This document shows, in pieces, positions 30,971 through 41,025 of a DNA stretch of 64,000 nt. The stretch's first letter is position 1. The number at the start of each line of letters is the position of its first letter. The DNA lies in assembly GCF_035222375.1 (NCBI RefSeq), contig NC_085890.1:310001-374000 (forward strand), given 5' to 3'. A model generated the notes under the pieces. The model did not search any database and had not been told where the DNA came from. It was given only the letters and a program-made list of their open reading frames with translations. Source of the stretch: Podospora pseudocomata (lineage: Eukaryota; Ascomycota; Sordariomycetes; Sordariales; Podosporaceae). A program made the translations under genes and the position numbers.

Positions 30971-32788
30971 TTAGTAACCCAGGGCCTTGAACTCCTCCTC
31001 CACTTGTTGCCTGACGACATCTCGTACAGCCTTCCAATCGTTCGCCACATCACTGACTCTCTTCTCCCTCTTGTCCAGCCCAACGAACTCGGGTGGGAGG
31101 ACATTCTCCTGGAAGTTAAACTCTGGCTCCTCCTTGAGCGCCAGCTCAACCGCGCCGGCAAACTTGGCCGGATGGGCTGTTGAGAGAGAGATGATGTGCT
31201 TTGCGGCACCTTCTTCCGCAAGAGCGCGCTTTTGTGTCCTTCTCGCAGCCTCCACGCCGACTGCCGTGTGGGGGTCAAGAACATAGCCAACTTCCTTGTA
31301 GAGGGCCTTGATGGTGTCGAGTGTCTCCTGGTCGCTGACCCTTTCACTCTCAAAGTTCTTGCGCGCAGCTTCAAGAACGTCCTTGTATACCGGCCCGAAA
31401 CCACCCTTGTTCTTGAGGTCAGACAGCCAAGAAGAAACTTCCTGACCAGCCTGCTTCTTGTTCCACTCATCGTCCATCCCAGCGCTGGAGGCAAACTGAT
31501 ACGCCAAGAACCATAGCAGGCGCTCAAAGTTGGAAGACACCAGGATATCCATGGCGGGAGAAAGAGTTTCCTTCACGCCATCCTCGTGGGCCTTGACACC
31601 ATCCTGCTCAAGACCACCTTCGGCCTTGGAGCCGTAGGTGGGCTTCTTCTCGTAACGACCAGTCTTGAAAAAGCGGTCGAGAATATCGTTCTCGTTGGTG
31701 GCAATAACGAGCTTGTCGACGGGGAGACCCATACGAAGGGCGAAGTAACCAGCGAGAATGTCGCCAAAGTTTCCGGAAGGAACAGCGAAGCGGACCTTGT
31801 CGCCGAGCTTGAAGGTAGAGGGTTGCTGGCGGAGGAGGGAGAAATAGGCGTGGAAGTAGTAGACAGTTTGGGCGAGAATACGAGCCCAGTTGATGCTGTT
31901 GACGGCGCCGAGCTTGTGGGTCGAGTTGATCTCAGGGTCGGCAAAAAGAGCCTTGACGATGTCCTGTTTTCAGTCTGTAAGTATTTGAACTATAGACGGG
32001 AACACATCACAGCTCACCTGGCAGTTGTCAAAGTTGCCAGTGACAGCCAGATTATGAACATTGGCGTCCAGCACCGTGGTCATCTGCTGCTCCTGGACGG
32101 GGCTCACGCGCCCCTTGGGGTGGAGCATGAAAACCGAGACGTCCTTCTTCCCCCTGAGACCGTAAATGGCAGCCGAGCCAGTATCACCGCTCGTGGCACC
32201 CACCACGGTCAAGTGGTATCTGTCACGGCCGGTCTTTCCCTCGTTTCTGCGCACCAAGAAATACTCGAAGAGGTTTCCGAGGAACTGGAGGGCCACATCC
32301 TTGAAAGCAAAGGTTGGGCCGTGGAAAAGCTCGAGAAGATGAACATCACCTTGGAGGTTCACCAGTGGTGTGACTTCGTCGGCACGGAAGGTTGCGTAAC
32401 TCCTGTTGATAATATCCTTGAGGTCCTCCGAGGGGATTTCGGAGGGGGAGACGAAAAGGGAGATGATGTTGAAGGCGAGGTCGGTAAAGGAAAGATCCTT
32501 CCAGGATTCCCAGTTCTCGGCGGAGGGAATGGCTTCGGGAATGTAAAGACCACCGTCGGAGGCAAGGCCCTTGAGGACGACCTCTTCAAAGGAGAACTGA
32601 GGGGGACGACATGGTCAGCGTCTGACAGGGGAGGGCTAACGTGAATTCGTGATGCTGCCACAACAAAAAAAAAACAAGAGCAATGGGAGACATACGCCGC
32701 TGTCTTCACCACGGGTGCTCAGGTAGCGCTGCGACGCAGTGTGAGTCTGGTCGGCAGAAGCGCCATTGGCAACGACACCGTTGGACAT
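30971..32788 (-). CDS. thr4: Threonine synthase
   Basis: Three exons: 32788-32696, 32596-32018 and 31963-30971; introns of 99 and 54 nt, all phase 0; 554 aa. This PLP enzyme converts O-phosphohomoserine to threonine, the last step of the pathway. The N-terminal block RYLSTRGEDSG, then FSFEEVVLKGLASDGGLYIP, is diagnostic. The PLP lysine is in GPTFAFKDVALQFLG (Lys at about residue 130). VVGATSGDTGSAAI forms the phosphate-binding loop, and VRFAVPSGNFGDILAGYFA and VIATNENDILDRFF follow in exon 3. Length is as expected for the long fungal form (about 515-550 aa). The splice after GEDSG uses GTATGT at 32695 and a CTCAG acceptor at 32597 with a GCTGACC branch site. Confidence 0.96.
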
Positions 32789-35006
32789 GCTGGGACGGCG
32801 ATAGGGGGGCGCTTGTAGAAATGACGATGAAAGATGACGGTTGGTTGCCGGGTAGTGGGCAGGACACACACACAGCTACAAGTCAACTGTATACAACAAG
32901 CAGTTGGAAAGAAAGGGTCGAGTCACAGCAGTCAATAGAGACACTTTGGCTCGAACGCCGAGCATCGGAAAGAGGGGCAAAAAGTCGCCAGCAAAATTTT
33001 GCCCCGCAGCGGTCTGCGTGATGCGGGGCATTGCTTCAAATTCCCCAGACGGCATCCATGGCTCCCGCCAGCTCTGGTAAGCGCACCTGTCAAAAGTCAG
33101 TGGCTGCATTTTGCTGCATAGGTATCCAATGTTTCTTATCAGTTTAGAAACCGCCTCAAACCATCCCTTACTCGCAGTGTGTCGAGCTGGGAGCTGGGAT
33201 GGTCCATCCGATGTCTTCTCATCTGGTCTACGACTGCTGAAACCTGATATCCATGACGAACTCTCATCTCAGCTAAATCACCTGTGTGACTGGCAGTGAA
33301 CGCTCTTGCGGCGTGGCCGGGGGAATATGAAGTGCCTTCCGGGCCGGTAGAACGGGCAGCTGACTGGCTGTAACGGCGTCATAACCCGGAAATGTGTCGA
33401 CGGATCAACCGCCCTGGCCGGGGGGCCGCTGGTCAGTACCCCCGGCGTGGAATATGGTTTGGGTTCCAACACTGAGCATCAGACTGCACTGAAAGGCCCA
33501 CGATGGCTGTGCAGTTCATGACGATAATAAATCCCCTACACAGTAAGGGGCAGTTCCCGGTTTTTAGGCTCAGGCTACGGAGTATGATGCCTGCGGGTGG
33601 CCTCGTCTAGGTAGGTAGGTTGTCACCTAGCGCTTGAGCATGCAGAAGGATTGGCAGCTGTAGATGGAATTGGTTGATTTCCAACGCTAACGTGTGTCGT
33701 GATGGTCGGCTGCATTCGCTGAAGGGTTGCCTGTATGTTTAAGTGGTCACTTGAAATACAAAAATCGCCGGTAGATGCCGCACCACAGGCGCGTTGCATA
33801 GTGGACATCTCGAAGTGGGTGGGGCCGTCGTGGCAGCAATTGGCTAGACCCTTGCTGCACTCGAGGGCGGGGAGTGGGGTCTGTCTGGCCGAATACCGTC
33901 ATACAGCAACCAATCAAATTCTAGATTATCTTAACATCTGCCCCGCCTTCTGGCAGATGTCCCCGCCTCTCTCTCGTGGATGGGGGGTTGCTTCTCCGCA
34001 AAATCGACAGATGCTGTGGATCTCGTCCCCTCTATCCAGACGTCCATCGTGCTGGGTGCTGCTGGATGTTTCGAGACAGTCAACCTTTTGAGATAATGTC
34101 GTTCCACCGTTGGATTCCCGCCTGTCGCCAAGAGCATTTTCATGGGGTGAGCCGTTCCGACAGGAAGGGACCTCAGCTTGATAGCCCCGGCGGAGCTCAT
34201 GGCTTTGAGCGAGGCCTGTTCTTTCTTGACAGGCTCTTATCTGGTTAGTGTGTTTAGCAGCGGGGAGACCTGGGGAGGCCGATCTTCAAGATCATCTCGA
34301 TCAAACAGACGTCAATTGAGCCCCCTAGCAAAGGCCGAGCAAGTGGTGGATAGAGTACATTGTGCAACCAGTGTTAAAGTTGTCCTACGGAAGAGCAAAC
34401 GCTGTCCTAGCATCCCCCATCCCATCCCGCCCCGTCATTCTGTCTGTAACCCCTCAACCACATCGACGCCCGTGTCGCGCCCCCCCTCCTCCTGCTTTCT
34501 TTTTCTTCGTCGGCCGATCATCTTAAAGCTGGTCTAGAGCTTTTCTTTGTCCCCCATTTCCCCAGTGACCTGATTCCTACTATCTACCACCTACCTACTG
34601 CGCTTTATCATTACCCGCAGCCAGTCGCCATTCCTGGGTTGCCAACTGACGCCATTGCCGTCCCACGGGTGTCTTATCTGCCGCTCAGCACCTGCAGCGA
34701 GACTGTGATTCATTGGCAGACGACACAATTCCATTGCCCTTTTAAAACAGGGATCACCGATAAGGCTGCTGCTCTTCCCCTCCAACCCCCCTCGTCTTTG
34801 CCATCTCCATCCTTCATTTGAATCTGCTTCCACCGCGAGCATTGGGGCGTCAACTTCAACAGGACGTCTTGCGCTCATCTGATTAGCCTATCGCTGCTGT
34901 GGGTGTTTGTGCCAGCCAACCCACATTCCCCGATTCGTTTGTTGAGAAGCTCAAGACGGCTTCAAGACGGTCTCGTGTCCCTCAAGGACAGAAAATAGCC
35001 AGAGCT
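32789..35006. promoter_or_regulatory. Bidirectional upstream region, thr4 / Pps1-like phosphatase
   Basis: About 2.2 kb between divergent genes. It contains a CTAGGTAGGTAGG word near 33608 and ACCACCTACCTAC near 34587, and a C/T-rich segment from about 34420 to 34860 that looks like the leader of the phosphatase gene. Small ORFs here (60-119 codons) show no family. Nothing else supported. Confidence 0.5.
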
Positions 35007-37172
35007 ATGATGGCGACAATTGCCCTTTCTCGGCCGATTGCACCCCACCGCAACTCATCCAGCATAGGCTCTTTGACATCGACCATCACGCTCGATACAT
35101 CACAATGCCCGGCCCCCCTGCCGAACAAGCACATCCCCGTGTGTCCCCCCGGCCCCGTCCCGCAACAGGAGCCCACAACCCCACCACCGTCCCCCGGTAA
35201 GGAAGCCGACGCGCTCCACCAGTCCCTCTTATTCCCACCCACAGATTATGTGCGGCTCGACTCGGGTCGTTCATGCCTCTACAAGATCGATGCTGCCGGA
35301 GTGGCAGCGGCTCTGGATTATCTGGCTCGTCAACCGCTGCCCGACCCCTCACACGTCTTCCCTTGGTTACACGGGCTTCATCCCAACAATCAGATCCAGC
35401 TTGCTTTCTTCATCGCCCGCAAGCGTTCTCTGAGGAAGACGCCTGGTTGTCTGCGTGGCATCACCATCGTCAAAGCCGATGGCGATCTCAACGTCTCCCG
35501 TCTCAAGGGGGCTATCGCGCCTCACGAGTTTCTTCAGCTCGGAAGTGCCACGGCTGAGTTTCTTGAGGCAGATCCCCGGGAGGGCTTCTCTGTACGCAAC
35601 TTTCAGATTCAAGCTGCCAAGGCAGCCATGACCTCTGATATCATCGTCTATGGCGATGATGAGCTCTCTGTTCGCAAGTTAGGATTCGATATAGCCGGTG
35701 CACAGCAACGATGGCGTGAGAAACAAGAAGCCCATCAGAATCCTATTCCCCATTACAACACATTTGTCTGTGTCAGCCCCTTTGGCGAGTTTGAGGAACT
35801 ATATCCCGAGATTGTGGCCGTCAACTCGTCCGGCCAGCTCACGGGTCAAGTTCTCGACTTCTTCCATCAAGAACGGAGGGAGATGTATGAGATGACCCGT
35901 GCGTCTGAGATATCACACAACGTCTGGCTGGGCCCAACCCCAGATCAGGGGTCTGACGAGGAGCTCTGTTATGACGTTCTGATCGAGTGCAACGATCTGG
36001 GTCGTCTCAACCCCGGAGCCTTGCAAACCATCGCCGAGGGTACCAATGAACCGGACCAACATCTTTCGGAAGCCACCCAGACCTTCCTGGAGTTTCCATC
36101 TTCGGGCAGTATACTAGCTCCCACCTGGTCGCACGCCGAAGCAGACGGCATCCTCGATACGTGCAAATGGATCTGGCATCTTGCCCACGGCACCCTCCCT
36201 TCTGTCTTCTCAGCCAGTTCCAAGTTCGATCATGAAGATTCCGATGGTGATATCGACATGCTCACCTCTGCCCTATCCACACCCAACAAGCCCAGGAGAA
36301 TCCTGATTCACTGCGCAGACGGGTACACCGAGTCAACCATGCTCGGGCTCGCGTATTATTCCTTTGCCACCTTCCTTCCCATCCCGGAAGTCTGGCTAGC
36401 CCTTCACACAACCCAGCAGCGCAACTTCTTCGCCTACCCCTCTGACGTAGCCCTCCTCACCGCCATCGCCCCCCGCCTGTTGCAGGAATCCCCCCTGTTT
36501 ACCCTCCAGAACCGTACCTTGAGTGATATCACGAGTCTCATTCGCAACGAACCAAAGTGGTTCGCTGGGTTCGACGGCTCCTTTCCCTCCAGGATCCTAG
36601 ATTACATGTACCTAGGAAACCTCGGCCACGCCAACAACCCGGACTTGCTCAAGTCCCTCGGCATCGGTCAGATCCTCTCAGTTGGTGAGCTGGCCATGTG
36701 GCGTGACGGTGAGCTCGAGCAATGGGGGGAGGAGAACACGTGTGTGGTTCAAGGGGTGCAAGACAACGGAATAGATCCCCTAACAGACGAGTTTGAACGG
36801 TGTCTAGAGTTTATTGGTAAGTTCCCATCTGGTTGTTTTTTTCCATCGCCAAAAATCAAACTAACCAACCCCGCCACAGAACGAGGACGCCGAAACGGCA
36901 CCGCCACGCTCGTCCACTGCCGCGTGGGCGTCTCCCGCTCGGCAACAATCTGCATCGCGGAGGTTATGAGATCCCTCCGGATGAGCTTCCCCCGGGCGTA
37001 CTGCTTCGTCAGGGCGAGGAGGCTCAACGTCATCATCCAGCCTCACCTGCGGTTCGGCTACGAGCTGCTCAAGTGGGAGGAGCAGAACCAAGGGGAGGGC
37101 TTCAAGAGGGAGCTGGAGTGGCCCGAGATTGCGAGAGAGATTGCCTTGATGAATCGACCTTATGCTCGGTAG
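35007..37172 (+). CDS. pps1: Pps1-like dual-specificity protein phosphatase
   Basis: Two exons, 35007-36816 and 36880-37172; 700 aa. The intron (GTAAGT, CTAACC branch, CACAG) is 63 nt and stopless in frame. The C-terminal phosphatase domain (about residues 545-690) has the active site HCRVGVSRS with Cys617 and Arg623 and the later RARRLNVIIQPHLRFGYELLKWEEQ. A second, upstream PTP-like region (about 385-480) has HCADGYTES at 435-443, which keeps the Cys (436) and Gly but has Glu where the catalytic Arg should be, so it is likely inactive. This tandem layout matches yeast Pps1, a dual-specificity phosphatase tied to S-phase control. The frame is open without ATG for 36 codons upstream of 35007, so an unseen spliced 5' exon is possible. 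Confidence 0.85.
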   Translation: MMATIALSRPIAPHRNSSSIGSLTSTITLDTSQCPAPLPNKHIPVCPPGPVPQQEPTTPPPSPGKEADALHQSLLFPPTDYVRLDSGRSCLYKIDAAGVAAALDYLARQPLPDPSHVFPWLHGLHPNNQIQLAFFIARKRSLRKTPGCLRGITIVKADGDLNVSRLKGAIAPHEFLQLGSATAEFLEADPREGFSVRNFQIQAAKAAMTSDIIVYGDDELSVRKLGFDIAGAQQRWREKQEAHQNPIPHYNTFVCVSPFGEFEELYPEIVAVNSSGQLTGQVLDFFHQERREMYEMTRASEISHNVWLGPTPDQGSDEELCYDVLIECNDLGRLNPGALQTIAEGTNEPDQHLSEATQTFLEFPSSGSILAPTWSHAEADGILDTCKWIWHLAHGTLPSVFSASSKFDHEDSDGDIDMLTSALSTPNKPRRILIHCADGYTESTMLGLAYYSFATFLPIPEVWLALHTTQQRNFFAYPSDVALLTAIAPRLLQESPLFTLQNRTLSDITSLIRNEPKWFAGFDGSFPSRILDYMYLGNLGHANNPDLLKSLGIGQILSVGELAMWRDGELEQWGEENTCVVQGVQDNGIDPLTDEFERCLEFIGKFPSGCFFPSPKIKLTNPATERGRRNGTATLVHCRVGVSRSATICIAEVMRSLRMSFPRAYCFVRARRLNVIIQPHLRFGYELLKWEEQNQGEGFKRELEWPEIAREIALMNRPYAR

Positions 37173-38192
37173 AAAACACAAGAAGGAACACACGAGCACA
37201 ATTCTCCCGCCTGGTTTGCGGGAGTGGTGGTGAATCCATATGATGGGAACGGTTTGGATATTTGAAGTTAAAATTGGAGAGAGGGAAAAGTAAACCCCCA
37301 AAAAAATTGGGGGGAAAGGTGATCACCGGAGGAGGAGACGATACCCTGGGTTTTTTTTGGTTTGGAAGTCGAGGCTGGGGACAACCTCTTGAGTTGTACA
37401 AATGTGTCGATTAAGTTTGGGTGTGGATGTTTCTGGGTACGTTGTTGGATTATGTCTCGGGTTCTGTCTTTGGGTTCGGCTGGACACGATCTATTGTGCT
37501 ATTTTTCTTTCGGTGACTTGGTTGATTTCGGAGCGTTTCTGGTATGGACTGAGGCTTTTCTCAGAGGCTTTGCTCACAGGCAACGTTGGTTCACGGACGG
37601 GTGGACTGGAGCGTCGTTTATTTTTTGCCATTCTTGTGCAAGCTATCTTTACTTTTTGGGTTATCTCATGACGACTGGATGCAACACGACAACGGCAACA
37701 GCAGCACACGATGACGGCATTTTTTTTTTTTCTCCAGTTGTGCAACCTTTTGTTATGAATATTGCAATCTCATTTGGGCAACAGGCAAGCAAGCAGAGCG
37801 TTCGAGTTTGCGTATTGGGAATGATTTGCTTTGGACCATGTAGGATTGGATAGGGTACCCGGCATGAAATCTGGCCTCGGGCAGACGTGTTGTTTCCAGA
37901 TGACATATTTATTCTGCTTATCAATGTTTATTCAGCTCAGACTTTAATATCTTGCCTTCATCCTGTGACAACACCCTCCACTGGTCAAGAGGGCAAATCT
38001 TGCACGGTTGAATGATGCCTCTTAGGCCTCTCTCTATCCCTCCTGTTGGCCGTCGCTGAACAGCTTCATCGAGACGGGCATGGGTATTCAAAAGAAGTTC
38101 AGGGAGTTTATGGAGGCAGGCATTAAAGAGATTCGATTACGCTATTCTGATATCCATAAACTCCAAACGCTATGCACATGTTCCCCGTCAAG
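37173..38192. other. Convergent intergenic region after the phosphatase gene
   Basis: About 1 kb between the phosphatase gene and the minus-strand ORF downstream of atg18, with homopolymer runs (T near 37351 and 37720). A 163-codon plus-strand ORF here has no coding features. Consistent with 3'UTR plus spacer. Confidence 0.5.
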
Positions 38193-38924
38193 TTACTCAA
38201 ACCACTCAGCAAAATTACCAGTCACGACCTGAAATAAATCACGCTCACCACCCAGTTCCCCCTTCTTTGTCTTGACCGGCGCCTCGATCAACTTGCCATC
38301 TGAGCTAAACGCTTTATCTTCACCTTCGTCTTCGGCAAGGTACCGATCGTCATCTTTATTCCCTTTATCCCCCGTGCGCCGTGCTCTTGGTAAGACCTCT
38401 CTTGCGCGGCCTTTTCCTTTTCCCTCTCCTTCATCTCGACTGCTACCACTAGTACCACCAAAGAAGTCCTCTTCAACTTGAAGAGGCATCCCAGGAAGTG
38501 AAGGATCACCTGGTGGCAACGGTGTTTCCAAAGCCTGCATGAGCTTTGCAATGTGATCCTTCACCATATAACCTGTAACATCCTTGCCAGAATTGTTCAA
38601 CGCCAGAACTACGAGTTCCTCGTCCTCCGAGGTGTTTATTACATAATCATGTTGGGGATCGTAATCGGGATACAAAAATCCCATAGTATCATCGCTGGGC
38701 CCTCCTTTTCTCTGCAAGCCCGCCGCCTTCTTCACTGCCCCTTCCACCGTCTTTTTTACACCCTTGACCGTAACATCTGGAACCATGTCGGCTAAACTGT
38801 GTGCAGCGCCCGTCATACTCTCTGGGACCACTCTTTCCAGAGCTTTTTTCAACTTTGCCTTCCGTCTCACCTTTTCGAATGACTCGTGCTTGCCGGCAAT
38901 GGCCTCGGTGTTCTCGGTGACTTC
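38193..38924 (-). CDS. Unknown ORF in frame downstream of atg18
   Basis: An uninterrupted 243-codon frame on the minus strand, starting immediately after the atg18 stop TAG (38927-38925) and in the same frame, ending at 38193. It looks coding: a basic helical N-part (KVRRKAKLKKALERVVPES), the block MTGAAHSLADMVPDVTVKG, then MGFLYPDYDPQHDYVINTSEDEEL-like sequence (a mixed segment, residues about 90-115), and an acidic/Gly-rich disordered C-part ending GNFAEWFE. No family recognised. The first ATG of its own is at 38816 (207 aa), 110 nt past the atg18 stop; alternatively it is a C-terminal extension of Atg18 made by TAG readthrough, or a gene whose 5' exon I cannot see. GTGAGA at 38870 is a possible internal donor without a clear partner. 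Confidence 0.5.
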   Translation of the reverse strand, partial: EVTENTEAIAGKHESFEKVRRKAKLKKALERVVPESMTGAAHSLADMVPDVTVKGVKKTVEGAVKKAAGLQRKGGPSDDTMGFLYPDYDPQHDYVINTSEDEELVVLALNNSGKDVTGYMVKDHIAKLMQALETPLPPGDPSLPGMPLQVEEDFFGGTSGSSRDEGEGKGKGRAREVLPRARRTGDKGNKDDDRYLAEDEGEDKAFSSDGKLIEAPVKTKKGELGGERDLFQVVTGNFAEWFE

Positions 38925-40323
38925 CTATGCGTTATATGAGGCGTCCAGCTTATCATCCGCCTCAACGACACTATTTGGAAAGTTAGAGGTCAGTGGGATG
39001 TGATTGAAGAGGAAAAACATACGAGAACTGCTTCACCAAGTAACCCTCCCCTCCCTTTTCCATGTCAATGTTGTACACATAGAAGATACCATCGCTTGTC
39101 ACTACCATGACCTGAGGCGAACTGCTACTCATGGCCACAACACTGCGGATGGGTCCGCCCCCGCCAGCTGGTGCTCCTTGCAGTACCGTGCTGGTTGGTT
39201 TAGGAATCTTGATGCTTGCGAAATCACGCTCGGGTTCGAACATCTCAGACACGGCGGCTGGTAGATAAGCCCCCACTGCTCCGACCACACCACGCCCGAC
39301 AATTTGAGATGACCGTCTGATCATATTGCCAAACATGCCGCTGTTCCGCAGAGCTTTGCTTCCTTCGCTGCTGGGCTGGCTCGCGGTACTGCCATACTCT
39401 TCCGCCCCACTGCTTCGCCGAGAGTCGTCGTCGCTGTTGGGAACATAGTCGGCACTGTTAATACTGGCAGACCGGGCAAAGCGGTTACGCCTAGGTGATG
39501 TTGCTTCGGCGCCTTCTTGAGAATTGTTGGTCAATTTATAGATGTGGACAGTGTTGGAGACGGACGAAACACAGAGGATGGTTGAGCTGAGGTTGAAAGA
39601 CATGCTGTATATGGTCGAAGGAGTGGTACCCCTCCGGAACTGATACAGCCTCTGACCACTGGGAATCGCAAACACGCGGATAATGGTGCTCTTTTCTGAC
39701 GCCGTCGCAAGGAGAGTGCCGTCGTTATTCAGAGCGATGCAGCACAGCGGCGACCGGTGAGCCTCGATTAGATTGATAGAGACCTGCTTCACCGTATCAT
39801 ATATGAGTACCTCGCCGCTGGTAGTCGGAATATAACTGGACAGGGGGGGGGCATGCGATGGCCGTCTCTCGCCTGTGTCCTCTCGCTGTTTGGGAAGCGG
39901 ATAGGCTATGTAGCATCTCTCGGACGAGGGAGACAGGGCGCAAATAGCGTTTGGATTCGGCGAGGTGTTTATTGTTTGCAAAAGTGTCATGTTGGAAATG
40001 TCGTAAAGATAGATCTCCTCTTCCAACACCACGGCCAGCCGTTTTCGATTTAGCCGCACGGCAAGGATGGCGTTGGGGAAGGTGAGTTCGCAAATGACCG
40101 AGGCCCGCTTTGTGTTCTGGATCACCAAATGGCGGGGTGAAAGAACCAGGGCAACGAGCGAGGTCGAGAAGAGCATCTCGATTATGGAGACATTCCCGTC
40201 ATCGCTGTTGAAGATCTTGGAAAAGGGGTCTGTATGGTAGATGCGGAAGCCCTTGGAGGTGCCGACAGCCAGACAGCTGTGGTCCTGGTTGAACGTGACG
40301 AAGTTCAGGGCGCCGCCCGACAT
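38925..40323 (-). CDS. atg18: Atg18, PROPPIN autophagy protein
   Basis: Two exons, 40323-39023 and 38970-38925; 51-nt + 1 intron (donor GTATGT at 39022, branch CTAAC, acceptor TAG at 38971-38973); 448 aa. A seven-bladed WD40 PROPPIN that binds PI3P and PI(3,5)P2 and works with Atg2 in autophagosome growth and in vacuole shape. The start [17 protein letters not shown] matches the family N-terminus. The lipid-binding FRRG motif is in [19 protein letters not shown] (about residues 225-243). A long loop (about 265-355, Ser-rich) sits between blades, followed by [18 protein letters not shown]. The short last exon encodes [14 protein letters not shown], close to the ending I recall for Neurospora Atg18, so the TAG looks like the normal stop. 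An in-frame ORF follows it. Confidence 0.93.
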
Positions 40324-41025
40324 GATGGGCGAGCGGTGTTCAATGGGGGACTTGGGGTCTCGAGAAAGGGGGTTGCGGTGGACGTTGGTTGGAGCTGTTC
40401 TGTGCTAGCGAATGCCGATAGTGTGCTCGTATGGCTACGTAGCTAAGGGACTCAGTTAATATGGCCAGTGTGTTCAAAGCATGTTGAGAGCAGAGGTGAA
40501 AAGAAGGCGTGGTTCGAAGCTTGTTGGACAAACGTCTGGCCTGGTCCGATGTGGGAGTGGCAGGGGAGCTGCTGCCTTTGGCTTTCCCATGGCTGCGATA
40601 AGATGAAGGAGCTCGGGCCAGCCGATCGTCATTGCGGGGCAGTTGGGTCATGCTTGCCTCCCATCCAGCCCCCTGTGCTTGCTTTTTTGGGCACCTGCCA
40701 CTGTCTGCCCGCCCAGGTTTGGGAAGGTGATCAGCTGTCCCTGGGGAAGCCGCAGAGAACGAGCCAGCCATCAAGGTTCCTGCCCCCAACGCACAAGTAG
40801 ATACGATCATGACCATCAGCATTTACCAAATTTCTCGGATATATACATTAACTAGAGCCCCAAAATGTCCTCCTTGCACTTAACAAAAACCAAACCCAAA
40901 ACGGCAGGCGTGTAAATGGGTATGTGCCTTGCTTGCTATGCATGAGAAGTATACGTGATCTGGTCTGCCCCACGAATCACTCAACCCAATATTCCCCATC
41001 ACCACCCAAACCCCCCTCTCCTCGT
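40324..41025. other. Intergenic: atg18 promoter and AP-2 alpha 3' flank
   Basis: About 0.7 kb between two minus-strand genes. A 160-codon minus-strand frame (40340-40822) lies in the atg18 leader but is Ser/Ala-rich without family features. The left end of the AP-2 alpha 3'UTR is near 40,850-41,025. Confidence 0.5.

Noticed and set aside
37362-37853. 163-codon ORF after the phosphatase gene
   Set aside because: Starts in non-coding flank, contains homopolymer-encoded Phe runs and no family features.
40340-40822. 160-codon minus-strand ORF upstream of atg18
   Set aside because: Lies in the probable leader/promoter, Ser/Ala/Pro-rich, and no splice links it to Atg18, which already has its conserved N-terminus.
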